A DNA stretch of 64,000 bases, taken from assembly GCA_002410925.1 (NCBI GenBank), contig DHPR01000033.1, positions 62,001-126,000 on the forward strand, written 5' to 3'. This stretch comes from UBA5359 sp002410925 [NCBI: bacterium UBP13_UBA5359]. GTDB lineage: Bacteria > UBP13 > UBA5359. A model generated the notes under the pieces. That model did no database searches. It worked only from the letters and a program-made list of their open reading frames with translations, and was not told where the DNA came from. The position numbers were made by a program, and so were the translations under genes. Shown in pieces: positions 26,266 through 36,009 of the stretch (position 1 is its first letter; each line of letters starts with the position of its first letter).

Positions 26266-26997
26266 ATGAGTTCATGTGTAAGAAGAGCCTTTCTTCTTTT
26301 GGTTATTCTGCAATTGCTATCTGTCAAGGCATTCGCGCTCGATTTTCCAATAAAGGAAAACTGGAGAAGCAAGGCCTATAAAACTATGGATTCAGGCTTG
26401 GAGTTTGGCGTATTGCCGATAACCGAGTCGCTGCTGCCGAAAAAAGCACTGGTACAGCCGTTACCTGTAGCTGATGAGATGGAGGAGTTGCGAGCGAGTT
26501 TATCGGAATATCTGGTAATATATATCTATATGCTGAATAGCAGCAACAATGTAAAAGCCTATCTCTATCCAACGTTCAATGCGGTATGCGTTGAAGGAAC
26601 GGGCAAACAACGTATGACTGCTTTATGGGAGAGCTCGGCCGCTAAGAAAGCATATCTGCAAATGCTGGCAGAGCTCTTTACAAGGAATCCGGCGACTGAT
26701 GATAACGGTATCCTTCTGGCTCTCTTTGACGGTTTATCCAATGGGTACAGCTATCGATTGAAAGAGAAGTACCCTCTGCTGGCTGAAAGCTTTGAATCTA
26801 CAAACGGCGTTATCTTTCCTCATGTCTTCAAGGATGGCTTTATCTTCTTTCCCCGGCCGGGGAAAGATTGCCTTGAGCTTCGTCTCTATCTACCCAATAT
26901 CCGTTTGCAGGAGAGCGGCACGCCCGGATATAAATTATACGATTTTATCTTTAGCATACCTAATCCGGAATACGGTAAAGTCCAAGCCAGGTATTAG
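26266..26997 (+). CDS. Exported hypothetical protein
   Basis: A 243-residue protein with a clear signal peptide (RRAFLLLVILQLLSVKAFA, cleavage probably after ALA/AFA near residue 24). The mature part is a mixed alpha/beta domain without any motif I recognise. Aromatic clusters such as YLVIYIYMLNSS and DGFIFFPRPGKD stand out. It is wedged between the bifunctional-nuclease-like gene and the OmpH-like gene, with gaps of 8 and 15 bases, so it is probably a periplasmic partner in the same operon. Function unknown. Confidence 0.7.
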   Translation: MSSCVRRAFLLLVILQLLSVKAFALDFPIKENWRSKAYKTMDSGLEFGVLPITESLLPKKALVQPLPVADEMEELRASLSEYLVIYIYMLNSSNNVKAYLYPTFNAVCVEGTGKQRMTALWESSAAKKAYLQMLAELFTRNPATDDNGILLALFDGLSNGYSYRLKEKYPLLAESFESTNGVIFPHVFKDGFIFFPRPGKDCLELRLYLPNIRLQESGTPGYKLYDFIFSIPNPEYGKVQARY

Positions 26998-27012
26998 AAA
27001 GGATAATGGCAT

Positions 27013-27447
27013 ATGTTTCGACGAATCCTAATAACAGCAGCCTTTATAATTCTTACAGCAGCCTCTTGGTCAGTAGGCCAGACCATCAAGGAAGCGAATG
27101 CTATAAAGATTGCCTATGTCAACATTCCCAAATGTATGCAGGCCGATCCATATTTTGCTGAACAGCAGAAAGTCATGCAGGCCATTGCTATAGAGAAGGA
27201 GAAGGCCTTTAAGGATAAAACTAAGAAGATGAATGATAATGATAAGCTGCGCGAGTATCAGAAGACCAAGGCTGAGCTGGATGCAGAGAGACTTAGGATT
27301 ACCAGGGATGTTTCCGACCGCATAAAGAAGAAGATCTCCGCTATAGCTTCTGATGCCGGATATTCCATAGTTCTTGATAGCCAGACGGTTCTTTACGGGG
27401 GTACGGATATTACTGATAAGGTTATCGCGATCCTGTCTAAGAAGTAA
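27013..27447 (+). CDS. OmpH/Skp-like periplasmic chaperone
   Basis: A 144-residue exported protein. A signal peptide (residues 1-24) is followed by IAYVNIPKCMQADPYF, a long charged coiled coil (AIEKEKAFKDKTKKMNDND to RITRDVSDRIKKKI) and the family ending VLYGGTDITDKVIAIL. Skp-like proteins hold unfolded outer-membrane proteins in the periplasm. The coiled-coil arms are shorter than in E. coli Skp. Its presence supports an outer membrane in this organism. No BamA gene is adjacent. Confidence 0.85.
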   Translation: MFRRILITAAFIILTAASWSVGQTIKEANAIKIAYVNIPKCMQADPYFAEQQKVMQAIAIEKEKAFKDKTKKMNDNDKLREYQKTKAELDAERLRITRDVSDRIKKKISAIASDAGYSIVLDSQTVLYGGTDITDKVIAILSKK

Positions 27448-27476
27448 AAAACGGGATTTGAGAAAGAAATGACAAT

Positions 27477-27612
27477 TAATCGATATCGGTAAAGCAATGC
27501 TTGGCAACCTCTGCGGCAATGCTTCTGGATAAGGCTTGCTCGAATCCTTGATATGCGCATCTATGTCGGTCAGTTCGCTTGCAAACTCTCTCGGTTGATG
27601 GTAATATTCCAT
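27477..27612 (-). pseudogene. Possible small frameshifted gene
   Basis: On the minus strand an ATG at 27612 opens MEYYHQPREFASELTDIDAH. The frame continues sensibly only if one base is gained near 27547; it then reads GFEQALSRSIAAEVAKHCF and stops. Joined, it would be about 45 residues with even helical character. No ribosome site precedes the ATG, and I recognise no family. It may be a pseudogene, a sequencing error or chance. The stretch 27448-27637 holds nothing else I can support. Confidence 0.22.
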
Positions 27613-27637
27613 GATGTATTAAGCGGGGGGAGGGTCG

Positions 27638-30322
27638 TTGTTGACACCAAAAAACTGGCACCTGTTGGATATTGCGAAGCTTTATTGCCAGACAGGTTCT
27701 TCACCCGAAGGGTTGTCTCCGGAACAGGCTCAAGAGCGCTTCGCACAATATGGACCGAATATGCTGGAAGCGACAGAAGGCAAGTCTTCGTTAAAGCTTT
27801 TTTTAAGACAATTCAATGATTTCATGATCTGGATATTGCTGGCTGCGGCTGGAATCTCCTCTGCTATAGGCTTGATAACCGGTAGCCACGAAGAGTTATA
27901 CGATGCGGCGGCCATATTTGCCATCGTCATCCTGAATGCTCTACTGGGGTTTTTTCAGGAGAATAAGGCGGAAAAGGCATTGGCAGCCCTGAAGGATCTC
28001 TCTGCGCCTGTATGTACCGTTATAAGAGACGGGAGAAAAATCAGGATGCCTGCTGCCGATATAGTTCCCGGAGATACGCTTTTGCTGGAAGCAGGCGATA
28101 GAGTTCCGGCCGATATTCGGCTGGTAGAAAGCATCGGACTCTCAATTGATGAGTCTCTTCTTACCGGAGAATCCGTGCCGGTGCAAAAGGAAATCGTGGC
28201 TTTATCCGACCCGGAAGCGGCTCTAGCTAATCGTACCAATATGGCTTACATGGGCAGCACCGTAACGCAGGGCCGCGGCCGCGGCATCGCCGTAGCTACC
28301 GGTATGCAAACCGAAGTCGGAAAGATAGCCGATATGATAAATACCGGCGAGCGTGATAAGACTCCTTTGCAACAAAAATTAGAGGTGCTGGGTAAGAATC
28401 TGGGAATTCTTGTCCTGGCGATTGCTGCTATCGTTTTCGTGCTCGGTATCGCCAGAGGAGGCGATATATCCTTTATGTTTTTAGCAGCGGTAGGCCTGGC
28501 GGTAGCCGCTATACCGGAGGGGCTGCCGGCTGTAGTCACTATTGCCCTGGCTCTGGGTGTACAGCGTATGGCTGAGAGACAGGCGGTAGTACGGCGTTTA
28601 TCTGCCGTAGAGGCGCTGGGAAGTGTTACCGTTATCTGCTCTGATAAAACCGGCACAATCACTCAGAATAAAATGACCGTTACCGAGCTCTATATCCCCG
28701 GCGCAGAGGGCAGTATTCCCCTGACCAGCGGTGCGCTCGGCACGGATACTTTACTGACTCTGGCTGCCCTTTGCAATAATGCGGAGATAGATGGATTAGG
28801 GAATGAGACAGGGGATCCTACTGAAATAGCCCTTATCAATGCTGCCGCGACCGGCGGCATCGATACCGAAACTATATGCCGCCAATATATCAGAATATCG
28901 GAGTTGCCCTTTGATTCCGTCCGGAAATCCATGACTACCATTCATCGATTGCCTGATGGTCGGGCAAGGGCGGCTGTTAAAGGTGCAGTCGACAGAATTC
29001 TTCCGTTGCTATCGGGCTATCTCAAGCCTGACGGCAATATCGAACGGATCAAGCCGGAAATAATTGACCGTATTCATAAAGCCAATGCGGCTATGGCAGG
29101 AAGGGCGTTGCGGGTTCTGGCTGTTGCCTATAGGGATCTGGAAGAGGGAGAAGAGAGCTGTAAAAGCGATGAGATCGAGAGGGACCTTATTATTGCCGGT
29201 CTGGTAGGTATGATCGATCCGCCTCGCCCGGAGGTTGTTGAAGCGCTGGAAACGTGCCATGCCGCCGGCATAAAGCCGGTGATGATAACCGGAGATCATC
29301 AGGATACGGCTGTTGCGATAGCTGGACAAATAGGATTGCTTCATCATGATGGTGCCGTATATACCGGACGTGAGCTGGAAAGCATGGCTGATGAGGAATT
29401 GATGGCCAGAGCGCCTAAGGCAGCTGTTTTTGCTCGTGTCTCTCCCGAACATAAGGTTCGAATCGTCAAGGCCATGAAGGCTAACGGATACGTCGTGGGT
29501 ATGACCGGTGACGGCGTTAATGATGCTCCGGCTTTGAAGCGGGCGGATATAGGTGTTGCAATGGGGCAGGTGGGCACCGATGTATCCCGTGAAGCCTCGG
29601 ATGTAATCCTGCTTGATGATAATTTTGCCACTATCGTTGCTGCTATCGGAGAGGGCCGGGTGATTTATGCTAATATCAAGAAATTTATCCGTTACCTTCT
29701 CTCTTGCAATACAAGTGAAGTCCTGACGGTCTTTATCTCTATGTTGGCTGGGATGCCTTTGCCTGTTCTGCCTGCCCAGCTGCTATGGATAAATATTGCT
29801 ACAGACGGCTTGCCTGCTTTGGCGCTGGGGGTAGAACCGGGCGACCCAGCCTTAATGCATAAGCCGCCACGCAATGCAGATGAAAGCATCATAGATAAGG
29901 CCATGAGTATACGTATTTTCAGAGAGGGCCTGATGATGTCTCTTATCGCACTCGGTACCTTCTTTATCATGCTGAGGCAGTACGGCGGGGTGGATAATAC
30001 CCCTGTAAGAACCGCCGTATTTACGGTGCTGGTGCTCTCTCAGCTATGGCATAGTCTCAATAGTCGTTCGGAAGAGCGTTCGATTTTCGGCATGAAGGAT
30101 GGAAACGGGCTGCTGATGGCAGCTATTGGCGTTTCCATTATATTGCAGCTTATCGTCGTTTATACTCCCTTTCTGCAGACCTTCTTCAGAACGGAACCGC
30201 TGAAGGCAACCGATTGGTTGATTATATTGCCGCTTTCATTGCTGGTAGTAGTTGAAGCGGAGATCTGTAAAGCTATAAGGACTTTCCGGATATTTCGGAA
30301 GAAGGGAGGAAAAGATGGCTAA
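27638..30322 (+). CDS. P-type Ca2+-transporting ATPase (type IIA)
   Basis: An 894-residue inner-membrane cation pump. In order: N-terminal cation_ATPase_N region, actuator motif [13 protein letters not shown]4 [18 protein letters not shown], phosphorylation site [12 protein letters not shown] with Asp336, [10 protein letters not shown], hinge [19 protein letters not shown]5 [11 protein letters not shown] and TM6 [15 protein letters not shown]. The Glu of PEGL and the Asn/Asp of TM6 match the SERCA-type calcium site, so Ca2+ export (or Mn2+) is likely. TTG start after GGGGGGAGGG; a second TTG follows directly. It overlaps the next gene by 8 bases. Confidence 0.94.
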   Translation: MLTPKNWHLLDIAKLYCQTGSSPEGLSPEQAQERFAQYGPNMLEATEGKSSLKLFLRQFNDFMIWILLAAAGISSAIGLITGSHEELYDAAAIFAIVILNALLGFFQENKAEKALAALKDLSAPVCTVIRDGRKIRMPAADIVPGDTLLLEAGDRVPADIRLVESIGLSIDESLLTGESVPVQKEIVALSDPEAALANRTNMAYMGSTVTQGRGRGIAVATGMQTEVGKIADMINTGERDKTPLQQKLEVLGKNLGILVLAIAAIVFVLGIARGGDISFMFLAAVGLAVAAIPEGLPAVVTIALALGVQRMAERQAVVRRLSAVEALGSVTVICSDKTGTITQNKMTVTELYIPGAEGSIPLTSGALGTDTLLTLAALCNNAEIDGLGNETGDPTEIALINAAATGGIDTETICRQYIRISELPFDSVRKSMTTIHRLPDGRARAAVKGAVDRILPLLSGYLKPDGNIERIKPEIIDRIHKANAAMAGRALRVLAVAYRDLEEGEESCKSDEIERDLIIAGLVGMIDPPRPEVVEALETCHAAGIKPVMITGDHQDTAVAIAGQIGLLHHDGAVYTGRELESMADEELMARAPKAAVFARVSPEHKVRIVKAMKANGYVVGMTGDGVNDAPALKRADIGVAMGQVGTDVSREASDVILLDDNFATIVAAIGEGRVIYANIKKFIRYLLSCNTSEVLTVFISMLAGMPLPVLPAQLLWINIATDGLPALALGVEPGDPALMHKPPRNADESIIDKAMSIRIFREGLMMSLIALGTFFIMLRQYGGVDNTPVRTAVFTVLVLSQLWHSLNSRSEERSIFGMKDGNGLLMAAIGVSIILQLIVVYTPFLQTFFRTEPLKATDWLIILPLSLLVVVEAEICKAIRTFRIFRKKGGKDG

Positions 30323-30932
30323 TGTAGCTGTATATCCGGTAGGCGATCTTAGAACGAATGCATATATACTCTCTGACAGAGGAGAGGCCTGCATAATAGA
30401 TCCGGCGGCATCCGGAGAGGTGTTGGCGGCGGCGGTAGGTGATAATCTCCTTAAATATATTATCCTGACGCATGGACATATCGATCATTTTGCCGCTCTT
30501 GACGATGTTGTTCGAGACGGCTGTCAGATATCTATTCATCGGTTGGATTTGCAATTGCTAAAATCGCCTCTGTTGAACGGCTCGCAGGCAATGGGGATAA
30601 CGCAGCCAGCAACCGTTCCCGATCTGTTGCTGGACGAGGGAACGCGTTTGACCCTTGGGGGAATGGAGTTGTCGGTCATCAGCACGCCCGGACATACTCC
30701 CGGCAGCATCTCTATTATGGTCGACAGGTTGCTCTTTACCGGAGATACGCTCTTTGCGGGTTCTGTAGGGCGAACGGATCTTTACGGCGGCGATTCCTCC
30801 GCTCTGATGAGATCCTTACATCGATTGAAAGCGCTCAAAGGAGATTATATTATTCACTCCGGACATGGACCTGAAACAAGTCTCTCTGCTGAAAGAGCAA
30901 GCAATCCATTTTTACGTGAGAATTCAAAATAA
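30315..30932 (+). CDS. Metallo-beta-lactamase-fold hydrolase (glyoxalase II-like)
   Basis: A 205-residue cytosolic hydrolase with the full metal-binding set: THGHIDHFAAL (HxHxDH), STPGHTPGSISI, FTGDTLFAGSVGRTDLYGG and HSGHGPETS. This matches small YcbL/hydroxyacylglutathione-hydrolase-like proteins; the substrate cannot be inferred. The ATG has GGGAGG upstream and lies inside the end of the calcium ATPase gene, so the two are co-translated. Confidence 0.92.
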   Translation: MANVAVYPVGDLRTNAYILSDRGEACIIDPAASGEVLAAAVGDNLLKYIILTHGHIDHFAALDDVVRDGCQISIHRLDLQLLKSPLLNGSQAMGITQPATVPDLLLDEGTRLTLGGMELSVISTPGHTPGSISIMVDRLLFTGDTLFAGSVGRTDLYGGDSSALMRSLHRLKALKGDYIIHSGHGPETSLSAERASNPFLRENSK

Positions 30933-31019
30933 AAAGAGATGAAAACCTTTCGGCAGAACGTAAGGTATATAATAAATCGAGGAATGCATTCGAAGGAGTA
31001 GTTTATTTGATGATCGAGA

Positions 31020-31095
31020 TGGTGGAGACGAGGGGGCTCGAACCCCTGGCCTCATCCATGCGAAGGATGCGCTCTCCCAGCTGAGCTACGTCCCC
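31020..31095 (-). tRNA. tRNA-Ala (anticodon CGC)
   Basis: A complete 76-base tRNA on the minus strand with encoded CCA. The acceptor GGGGACG pairs with CGTCTCC and contains G3-U70, the alanine identity element. D arm GCTC/GAGC, anticodon stem CATCC/GGATG with loop TTCGCAT (anticodon CGC), T arm AGGGG-TTCGAGC-CCCCT. Its promoter lies directly upstream, inside the region between it and hisS. No clear terminator is seen after it. Confidence 0.97.
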
Positions 31096-31113
31096 ATCTG
31101 CAACACAGTTGCA

Positions 31114-31142
31114 ATTATAGATTATGTGGCTGGAAGAGTCAA
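31114..31142 (-). promoter_or_regulatory. Promoter of tRNA-Ala
   Basis: On the minus strand, TTGACT (31142-31137) and a perfect TATAAT (31119-31114) are separated by 17 bases. The expected start near 31107 is 12 bases before the tRNA 5' end. Confidence 0.8.
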
Positions 31143-31161
31143 GAAAATTGGAAGTGATAAA

Positions 31162-32415
31162 GTGAAATACAGAGCACCAAAGGGAACACGCGATATATTG
31201 CCTGCAGAAGCCGCCGTCTGGAGCCATATAGAGGCTCTTTTTCGTCACGCGGCGGCTCGATACGGATATGGCGAGATACGAACACCCGCATTTGAAGATG
31301 TTCAACTTTTTATTCGCAGTATCGGCAGCGATACCGATATTGTCAGCAAAGAGATGTATGATTTTGTGGATAAAGGGGGGCGTCGTATCTCTCTTAAGCC
31401 GGAAGGAACGGCACCGGTTGTCCGGGCATTTATTCAGAATAATTTACAGGCCGTCAATCCTCTGACCAAGCTTTTCTATATATCTCCCATGTTCAGATAT
31501 GACCGTCCTCAGGCCGGGCGGTATCGTCAGTTTCATCAATTGGGCGTAGAAGCGATAGGATCAGATGACCCTTTGCTGGATATGGAAGTTATTATGCTGG
31601 CCATCTCCTTTCTTCGGGCTATAGGCCTGAAGCATACTACGCTACTTCTTAATAGTGTTGCCTGCGGTAATTGCCGCCCGCGTTACGTAGAGGCATTAAA
31701 GGATTTTCTGGCGAAATCGCATGATGATCTATGTGAGGATTGCCGGCGCAGATATACTGATAATCCTCTTCGCCTGCTTGATTGTAAAAATCCCGCCTGC
31801 AAGGCGTTGCTGCAAAAATCGCCGCAAATTTCCGCTTATATCTGTGGTCCCTGCCGCGAGCATTTTGATAAGGTGCGGAAGGGATTGGATAGTTTGGGTA
31901 TAGCCTATACCGTTGACCCATCAATGGTGCGCGGGCTGGATTACTATACGAGAACAGCCTTTGAGATCACTCATGACGGATTAGGTGCTCAAAGCTCCAT
32001 AGCCGGCGGCGGCCGCTATGACAGGCTGATAAAGGAATGCGGCGGACCTGATTTGACGGGAATGGGCTTTGCAGCCGGGCTTGAGCGCCTGCTGTTAGCG
32101 TTGGAAGCTGAGGCGACGATGCCCGCACGACGTATACCCTGTAGCGCTTATTTGATTGCGCTCGGTGAAAGAGCCAGAATCAATACTTTGAGCTATCTAT
32201 ATAAGCTGAGGGATGCAGGTCTGCATGTTGAATATGATTATCTTGGTCGCAGCCTCAAGGCACAAATGCGGGCGGCGGACAGACTTAGCTGCAGGTTTGC
32301 CGTTATCATCGGCGACGATGAATTGGAGCGCGGCACGGCATCCATAAAGGATCTGGCACAGGGATCTCAGACGGAAGTACAGCTGACAGCGCTGGTTGAT
32401 TATCTGTTACAATAG
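31162..32415 (+). CDS. hisS: Histidyl-tRNA synthetase
   Basis: A class II synthetase of 417 residues. It begins KYRAPKGTRDILP. Motif 2 region is FRYDRPQAGRYRQFHQLGVE, the histidine-specific loops are LKPEGTAPVVRAF and RGLDYYTRTAFEI, and motif 3 is GMGFAAGLERLLLALE; an anticodon-binding domain ends the protein. The insertion with CGNC, CEDC and CGPC cysteines (about 165-235) is typical of some bacterial HisRS. The frame opens at GTG 31126, but that overlaps the tRNA-Ala promoter; the GTG at 31162, with GGAAG upstream, fits the family start. Confidence 0.96.
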   Translation: MKYRAPKGTRDILPAEAAVWSHIEALFRHAAARYGYGEIRTPAFEDVQLFIRSIGSDTDIVSKEMYDFVDKGGRRISLKPEGTAPVVRAFIQNNLQAVNPLTKLFYISPMFRYDRPQAGRYRQFHQLGVEAIGSDDPLLDMEVIMLAISFLRAIGLKHTTLLLNSVACGNCRPRYVEALKDFLAKSHDDLCEDCRRRYTDNPLRLLDCKNPACKALLQKSPQISAYICGPCREHFDKVRKGLDSLGIAYTVDPSMVRGLDYYTRTAFEITHDGLGAQSSIAGGGRYDRLIKECGGPDLTGMGFAAGLERLLLALEAEATMPARRIPCSAYLIALGERARINTLSYLYKLRDAGLHVEYDYLGRSLKAQMRAADRLSCRFAVIIGDDELERGTASIKDLAQGSQTEVQLTALVDYLLQ

Positions 32416-32454
32416 AGATGCTTAAGGGTTTAGGAAGCAAGTGAGGGAAGAGTT

Positions 32455-34233
32455 ATGAGCGAGATTATGAATGATTGGAAACGAAGCAAATACTGCGGCC
32501 GGGTAAGCCTTGCAGATGAAGGGGATTCCCTTATTCTGATGGGATGGTGCCAGAAGCGACGCGATCACGGCAGCCTTATCTTTATTGATCTTCGTGACAG
32601 GGAGGGAGTGGTGCAGATAGCAATCAATCCTGAACGATCGCAAAGGGCGCATCAAGTGGCGGAGAATGTACGCAGCGAGTATGTTTTGGCCGTCAAAGGA
32701 ACGGTGGCCAGGCGCCCCGCCGGAACTGAAAATACCCGGCTGCAGACCGGCTTAATCGAAGTGCTGGCTGACGAGGTTGTAATACTCAATGCCTCCAAAA
32801 CGCCTCCTTTCCTTATAGAATCAGTGACAGATGCGGATGAAAGCATCAGATTGAAATATCGTTATCTGGATCTCCGGCGTGAGCCGATGTTGCAGAGCAT
32901 TCGTCTTAGGCATAGAGCGACCAAGGCTCTTCGTGATTATCTGGATGACAACGATTTTCTGGAGATTGAAACTCCTATGCTGGGCAAGAGCACTCCAGAG
33001 GGCGCCAGAGATTTTCTTGTGCCCAGCCGTCTTAATCCAGGACTCTTTTACGGTCTGCCTCAATCACCGCAGCTTTACAAGCAATTGTTGATGGTTTCCG
33101 GTATGGAACGCTATTTTCAGATAGCTCGTTGTTTCAGAGATGAAGATTTACGAGCTGACAGACAACCGGAATTTACTCAAATCGATATGGAGATGTCCTT
33201 TGTCAGCATGGAGCAGATTATAGGGGTAACCGAGGGGATGATCGCTGCCGTTCTGAATGCTGCCGGGCGCAGTCTGCCCCAGATGCCCTTTCCACGTATA
33301 ACCTATGATCAGGCTATGGCGCGCTATGGCAGTGATAAGCCGGATATTCGCTTTGGCATGGAGCTTTACGATATTACGGATATTGCGGCAGAGTCGGATT
33401 TCAAGGTCTTCCGCGATACGGCGGCTCGCGGCGGACAGGTTAAAGGTATTTGCGCTTCCGGAATCGCAAATTACAGCAGACGAGAAATTGATGAGCTAAG
33501 AGAGATGGCGGCGGTATATGGTGCTAAGGGATTAGCGCATATCTCGGTGGAAAACGGTGGGTTTAAATCGCCCGTGGCTAAATTCTTCAGCACTGAAGAA
33601 TTGCAAGCAATCGCTTCCAGAATGGGGGCCGGTGATGGAGATATGATGCTCTTTGTAGCTGATGCGCCTGCAGTTACGGCTGCCGCTTTAGGCTATCTCA
33701 GGCTGCAACTGGGACGCCGGCTGGGGATGATCGATGATAAAAGAGATGCCTTTGTCTGGGTGGTGGATTTTCCCATGTTTGAGTGGGATGAATCGGCCGG
33801 TCGTCTCAGTGCCATACATCATCCCTTTACCTCGCCGCGAGAGGAAGATCTCCCGAAGCTGGAAACCGATCCGCTTCAAGTCAAGGCCCTGGCCTATGAT
33901 ATTATTCTCAATGGTGTCGAATTGGGCGGCGGCAGCATAAGAATTCATCGTCGTGATGTGCAACAGCGCATCTTCGATCTCCTGGGTATGTCCGTTGAAG
34001 AGAGCCGTGATAAGTTCGGTTTTCTGTTGGAGGCCTTTGATTACGGCACACCGCCGCATGGCGGTATAGCGCTGGGGTTGGATAGATTGGTAATGCTTCT
34101 TTCCGGGCAGGATTCCATCCGGGATTGCATCGCTTTCCCCAAAACTCAAAGCGGTTCATGCCTGATGACGGATGCGCCCTCCGGAGTATACGGAAACCAA
34201 TTGAAAGAGTTATATTTAAAAACGATGATCTGA
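32455..34233 (+). CDS. aspS: Aspartyl-tRNA synthetase
   Basis: A bacterial-type class IIb synthetase of 592 residues. Order: N-terminal OB-fold anticodon-binding domain (GWCQKRRDHGSLIFIDLRDR), catalytic motifs TPEGARDFLVPSR, QSPQLYKQLLM, FRDEDLRADRQPEFTQID, then the GAD insertion domain (about 290-410) and HGGIALGLDRLVMLL near the end. The hisS-aspS order is common in bacteria. The ATG follows GAGGGAAGAG. No GatCAB genes are in view, so discriminating or non-discriminating type cannot be judged. Confidence 0.97.
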   Translation: MSEIMNDWKRSKYCGRVSLADEGDSLILMGWCQKRRDHGSLIFIDLRDREGVVQIAINPERSQRAHQVAENVRSEYVLAVKGTVARRPAGTENTRLQTGLIEVLADEVVILNASKTPPFLIESVTDADESIRLKYRYLDLRREPMLQSIRLRHRATKALRDYLDDNDFLEIETPMLGKSTPEGARDFLVPSRLNPGLFYGLPQSPQLYKQLLMVSGMERYFQIARCFRDEDLRADRQPEFTQIDMEMSFVSMEQIIGVTEGMIAAVLNAAGRSLPQMPFPRITYDQAMARYGSDKPDIRFGMELYDITDIAAESDFKVFRDTAARGGQVKGICASGIANYSRREIDELREMAAVYGAKGLAHISVENGGFKSPVAKFFSTEELQAIASRMGAGDGDMMLFVADAPAVTAAALGYLRLQLGRRLGMIDDKRDAFVWVVDFPMFEWDESAGRLSAIHHPFTSPREEDLPKLETDPLQVKALAYDIILNGVELGGGSIRIHRRDVQQRIFDLLGMSVEESRDKFGFLLEAFDYGTPPHGGIALGLDRLVMLLSGQDSIRDCIAFPKTQSGSCLMTDAPSGVYGNQLKELYLKTMI

Positions 34234-34245
34234 CGAGGTGGCTGC

Positions 34246-36009
34246 ATGCTTTGGAGGATCACCCGCAGCGGAACACTTTTTGTTTTTTGCCTGGTGTTCC
34301 TATGCGCCTTTATCTTGAGAAGAGCAGATTATTACCTTTGGCAGGATGTGGCAACCGGTGATTTTACCAGCGTTGAACATAAAGGCATTGATGTTTTTGA
34401 TGCTCCAAAGGGTGCCGGCTTGCGCCTGGCACCCTCTTGGAGCGAGTGGTGTGAGCTTGGAGGGGAGAAGAAGGCTCTTCCTGTATCCAATTATATGCAG
34501 ATAAGCTGCCGCTATCTATGCTCCAAGAACAGATATGCCGCTCCCGGATTGAGAAGTATCACCTATCATCTGCATTATCTGCCCTTCCTCTTTATCCCGC
34601 AACGAAAGATAGTGAGCAGCCGGGAGCTGCAGATTCTTAAGGGCAAGGGAAGGGAAATCAACGGCTTGCTTTATCCGGATTTCATTCCGGGCTTTGCTCT
34701 TATGTATAACGGATGCCTGCAAGGTACAGATCCATTTATAAACTATCTTAATAGTCCTGATTATGCTAAGTCGTTTGATAAATACGCTCCGAAAGGAATT
34801 GTCGACCCTCGTGAGCTCAAGATTTTAGAGGATTATGGTCCCCATGCCAATTATATCGTAGAGTCGCCGAAGTACCGCGATTATATTGTTATCGGCTTCT
34901 ATTATGGCAAGATCTATCTGCCCGAATCAGGCACTTTTCGCTTTGACATCTCAGACGCTGATTTTCAACCGTATTATACATTCTTGGATAGCAAGCTCAT
35001 CTTGGATAAGGATAAGGAAGCGCCTTTAGGGCCGATATTAGTTACGCGACAGGACAAAATCTATAGCGTAGCCATCAATGTAGAAAAGGGTATGCATCGC
35101 TTGCGGTTTGATGCATATAATATCGGCGCCTATTGGAATACTGTATTGCCGGGCTTGAAGATGAGCCTGAACAGTAAAAAGGTCAGCATCGGCCCTTTGC
35201 AATACAATGCACTGTCGGTAAGCACACCTGTGCTTAGGCTGAGACGAAGTGCCAGGTTCTTAAGCGGGCTCTCTTTGCAAGGCAGCATACCAAAGAATAC
35301 GAGTATTAAAACGTATGTGCGAACAGCTGCTAATGCCAGGCCGGCTCCATTTGCTAAGGGTCTCTTTATATCTACTCCCAGAAATGATAACAAGCGGTCG
35401 CAACTGAAGGAGAGTGTAGCCTTCATTGGCTGGCAGGCTAAATTGCCTCGCGGTTCTCAGCTAAGGATCAGCCTCAGACAGAGTGACGATGGCCTGGTCT
35501 GGGATGAATGGCGGGAGCATCGTAGAAACGAACGCCTGGGCGTAATTAAGGCATATCAACAGTATAAAGTGGAGATGACCGCTTCGGCTTCCGGTAAATC
35601 ACCGACAATCAGAAAGATCGGCATACGCTTAAGACCATTGATCAAGGATATTCACCTTTTACGCCATACCTTTGATCCGAGCGGTGATAATGAAAAGCGA
35701 GAAGAGGGATGCCTGCAATGGGAGTTGGAGCTCAATACCACCTCATATCTCTCGCTGGAAATTATAGATCAGCGAGGCATTGTTATCTGCAGGCCCTGCA
35801 ACTGCAAGCTGATGAAACCGGGCAAGCGGCAGCTCTCTTTCTACGGCATAGTTGATCATGTTCCGCTGCCGCAGGGGGATTACGCCTATCGGATAACAGC
35901 CATGCAAAGAGGCTACGAGCAGCCGATAGCTGTTCGGCAGGGAAGATTCAAAGTAAAGTATCATCTCGGCAATTGCCGTTGCAGAAGAGCCGGAGGAAAT
36001 AAAGAGTGA
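34246..36009 (+). CDS. Exported protein with PA14-like region
   Basis: A 587-residue protein with a signal anchor (RSGTLFVFCLVFLCAFIL, residues 7-24). Residues ~205-305 resemble a PA14/carbohydrate-binding fold: GKIYLPESGTFRFDISDAD, then VNVEKGMHRLRFDAYNIGAYW. A later segment (about 385-465, SLRQSDDGLVWDEW) resembles domains that report strain-like series in exported proteins. The C terminus (about 510-575) looks like an FlgD/Ig-type beta fold (PQGDYAYRITA). I recognise no catalytic motif. The next gene overlaps by 4 bases, so the two products probably work together at the cell surface. Confidence 0.6.
   Translation: MLWRITRSGTLFVFCLVFLCAFILRRADYYLWQDVATGDFTSVEHKGIDVFDAPKGAGLRLAPSWSEWCELGGEKKALPVSNYMQISCRYLCSKNRYAAPGLRSITYHLHYLPFLFIPQRKIVSSRELQILKGKGREINGLLYPDFIPGFALMYNGCLQGTDPFINYLNSPDYAKSFDKYAPKGIVDPRELKILEDYGPHANYIVESPKYRDYIVIGFYYGKIYLPESGTFRFDISDADFQPYYTFLDSKLILDKDKEAPLGPILVTRQDKIYSVAINVEKGMHRLRFDAYNIGAYWNTVLPGLKMSLNSKKVSIGPLQYNALSVSTPVLRLRRSARFLSGLSLQGSIPKNTSIKTYVRTAANARPAPFAKGLFISTPRNDNKRSQLKESVAFIGWQAKLPRGSQLRISLRQSDDGLVWDEWREHRRNERLGVIKAYQQYKVEMTASASGKSPTIRKIGIRLRPLIKDIHLLRHTFDPSGDNEKREEGCLQWELELNTTSYLSLEIIDQRGIVICRPCNCKLMKPGKRQLSFYGIVDHVPLPQGDYAYRITAMQRGYEQPIAVRQGRFKVKYHLGNCRCRRAGGNKE

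Noticed and set aside
27070-27612. 180-codon minus-strand ORF opposite the OmpH-like gene
   Set aside because: Most of it is the shadow of the OmpH-like gene; only the first ~22 codons outside that gene are discussed as a possible frameshifted remnant.
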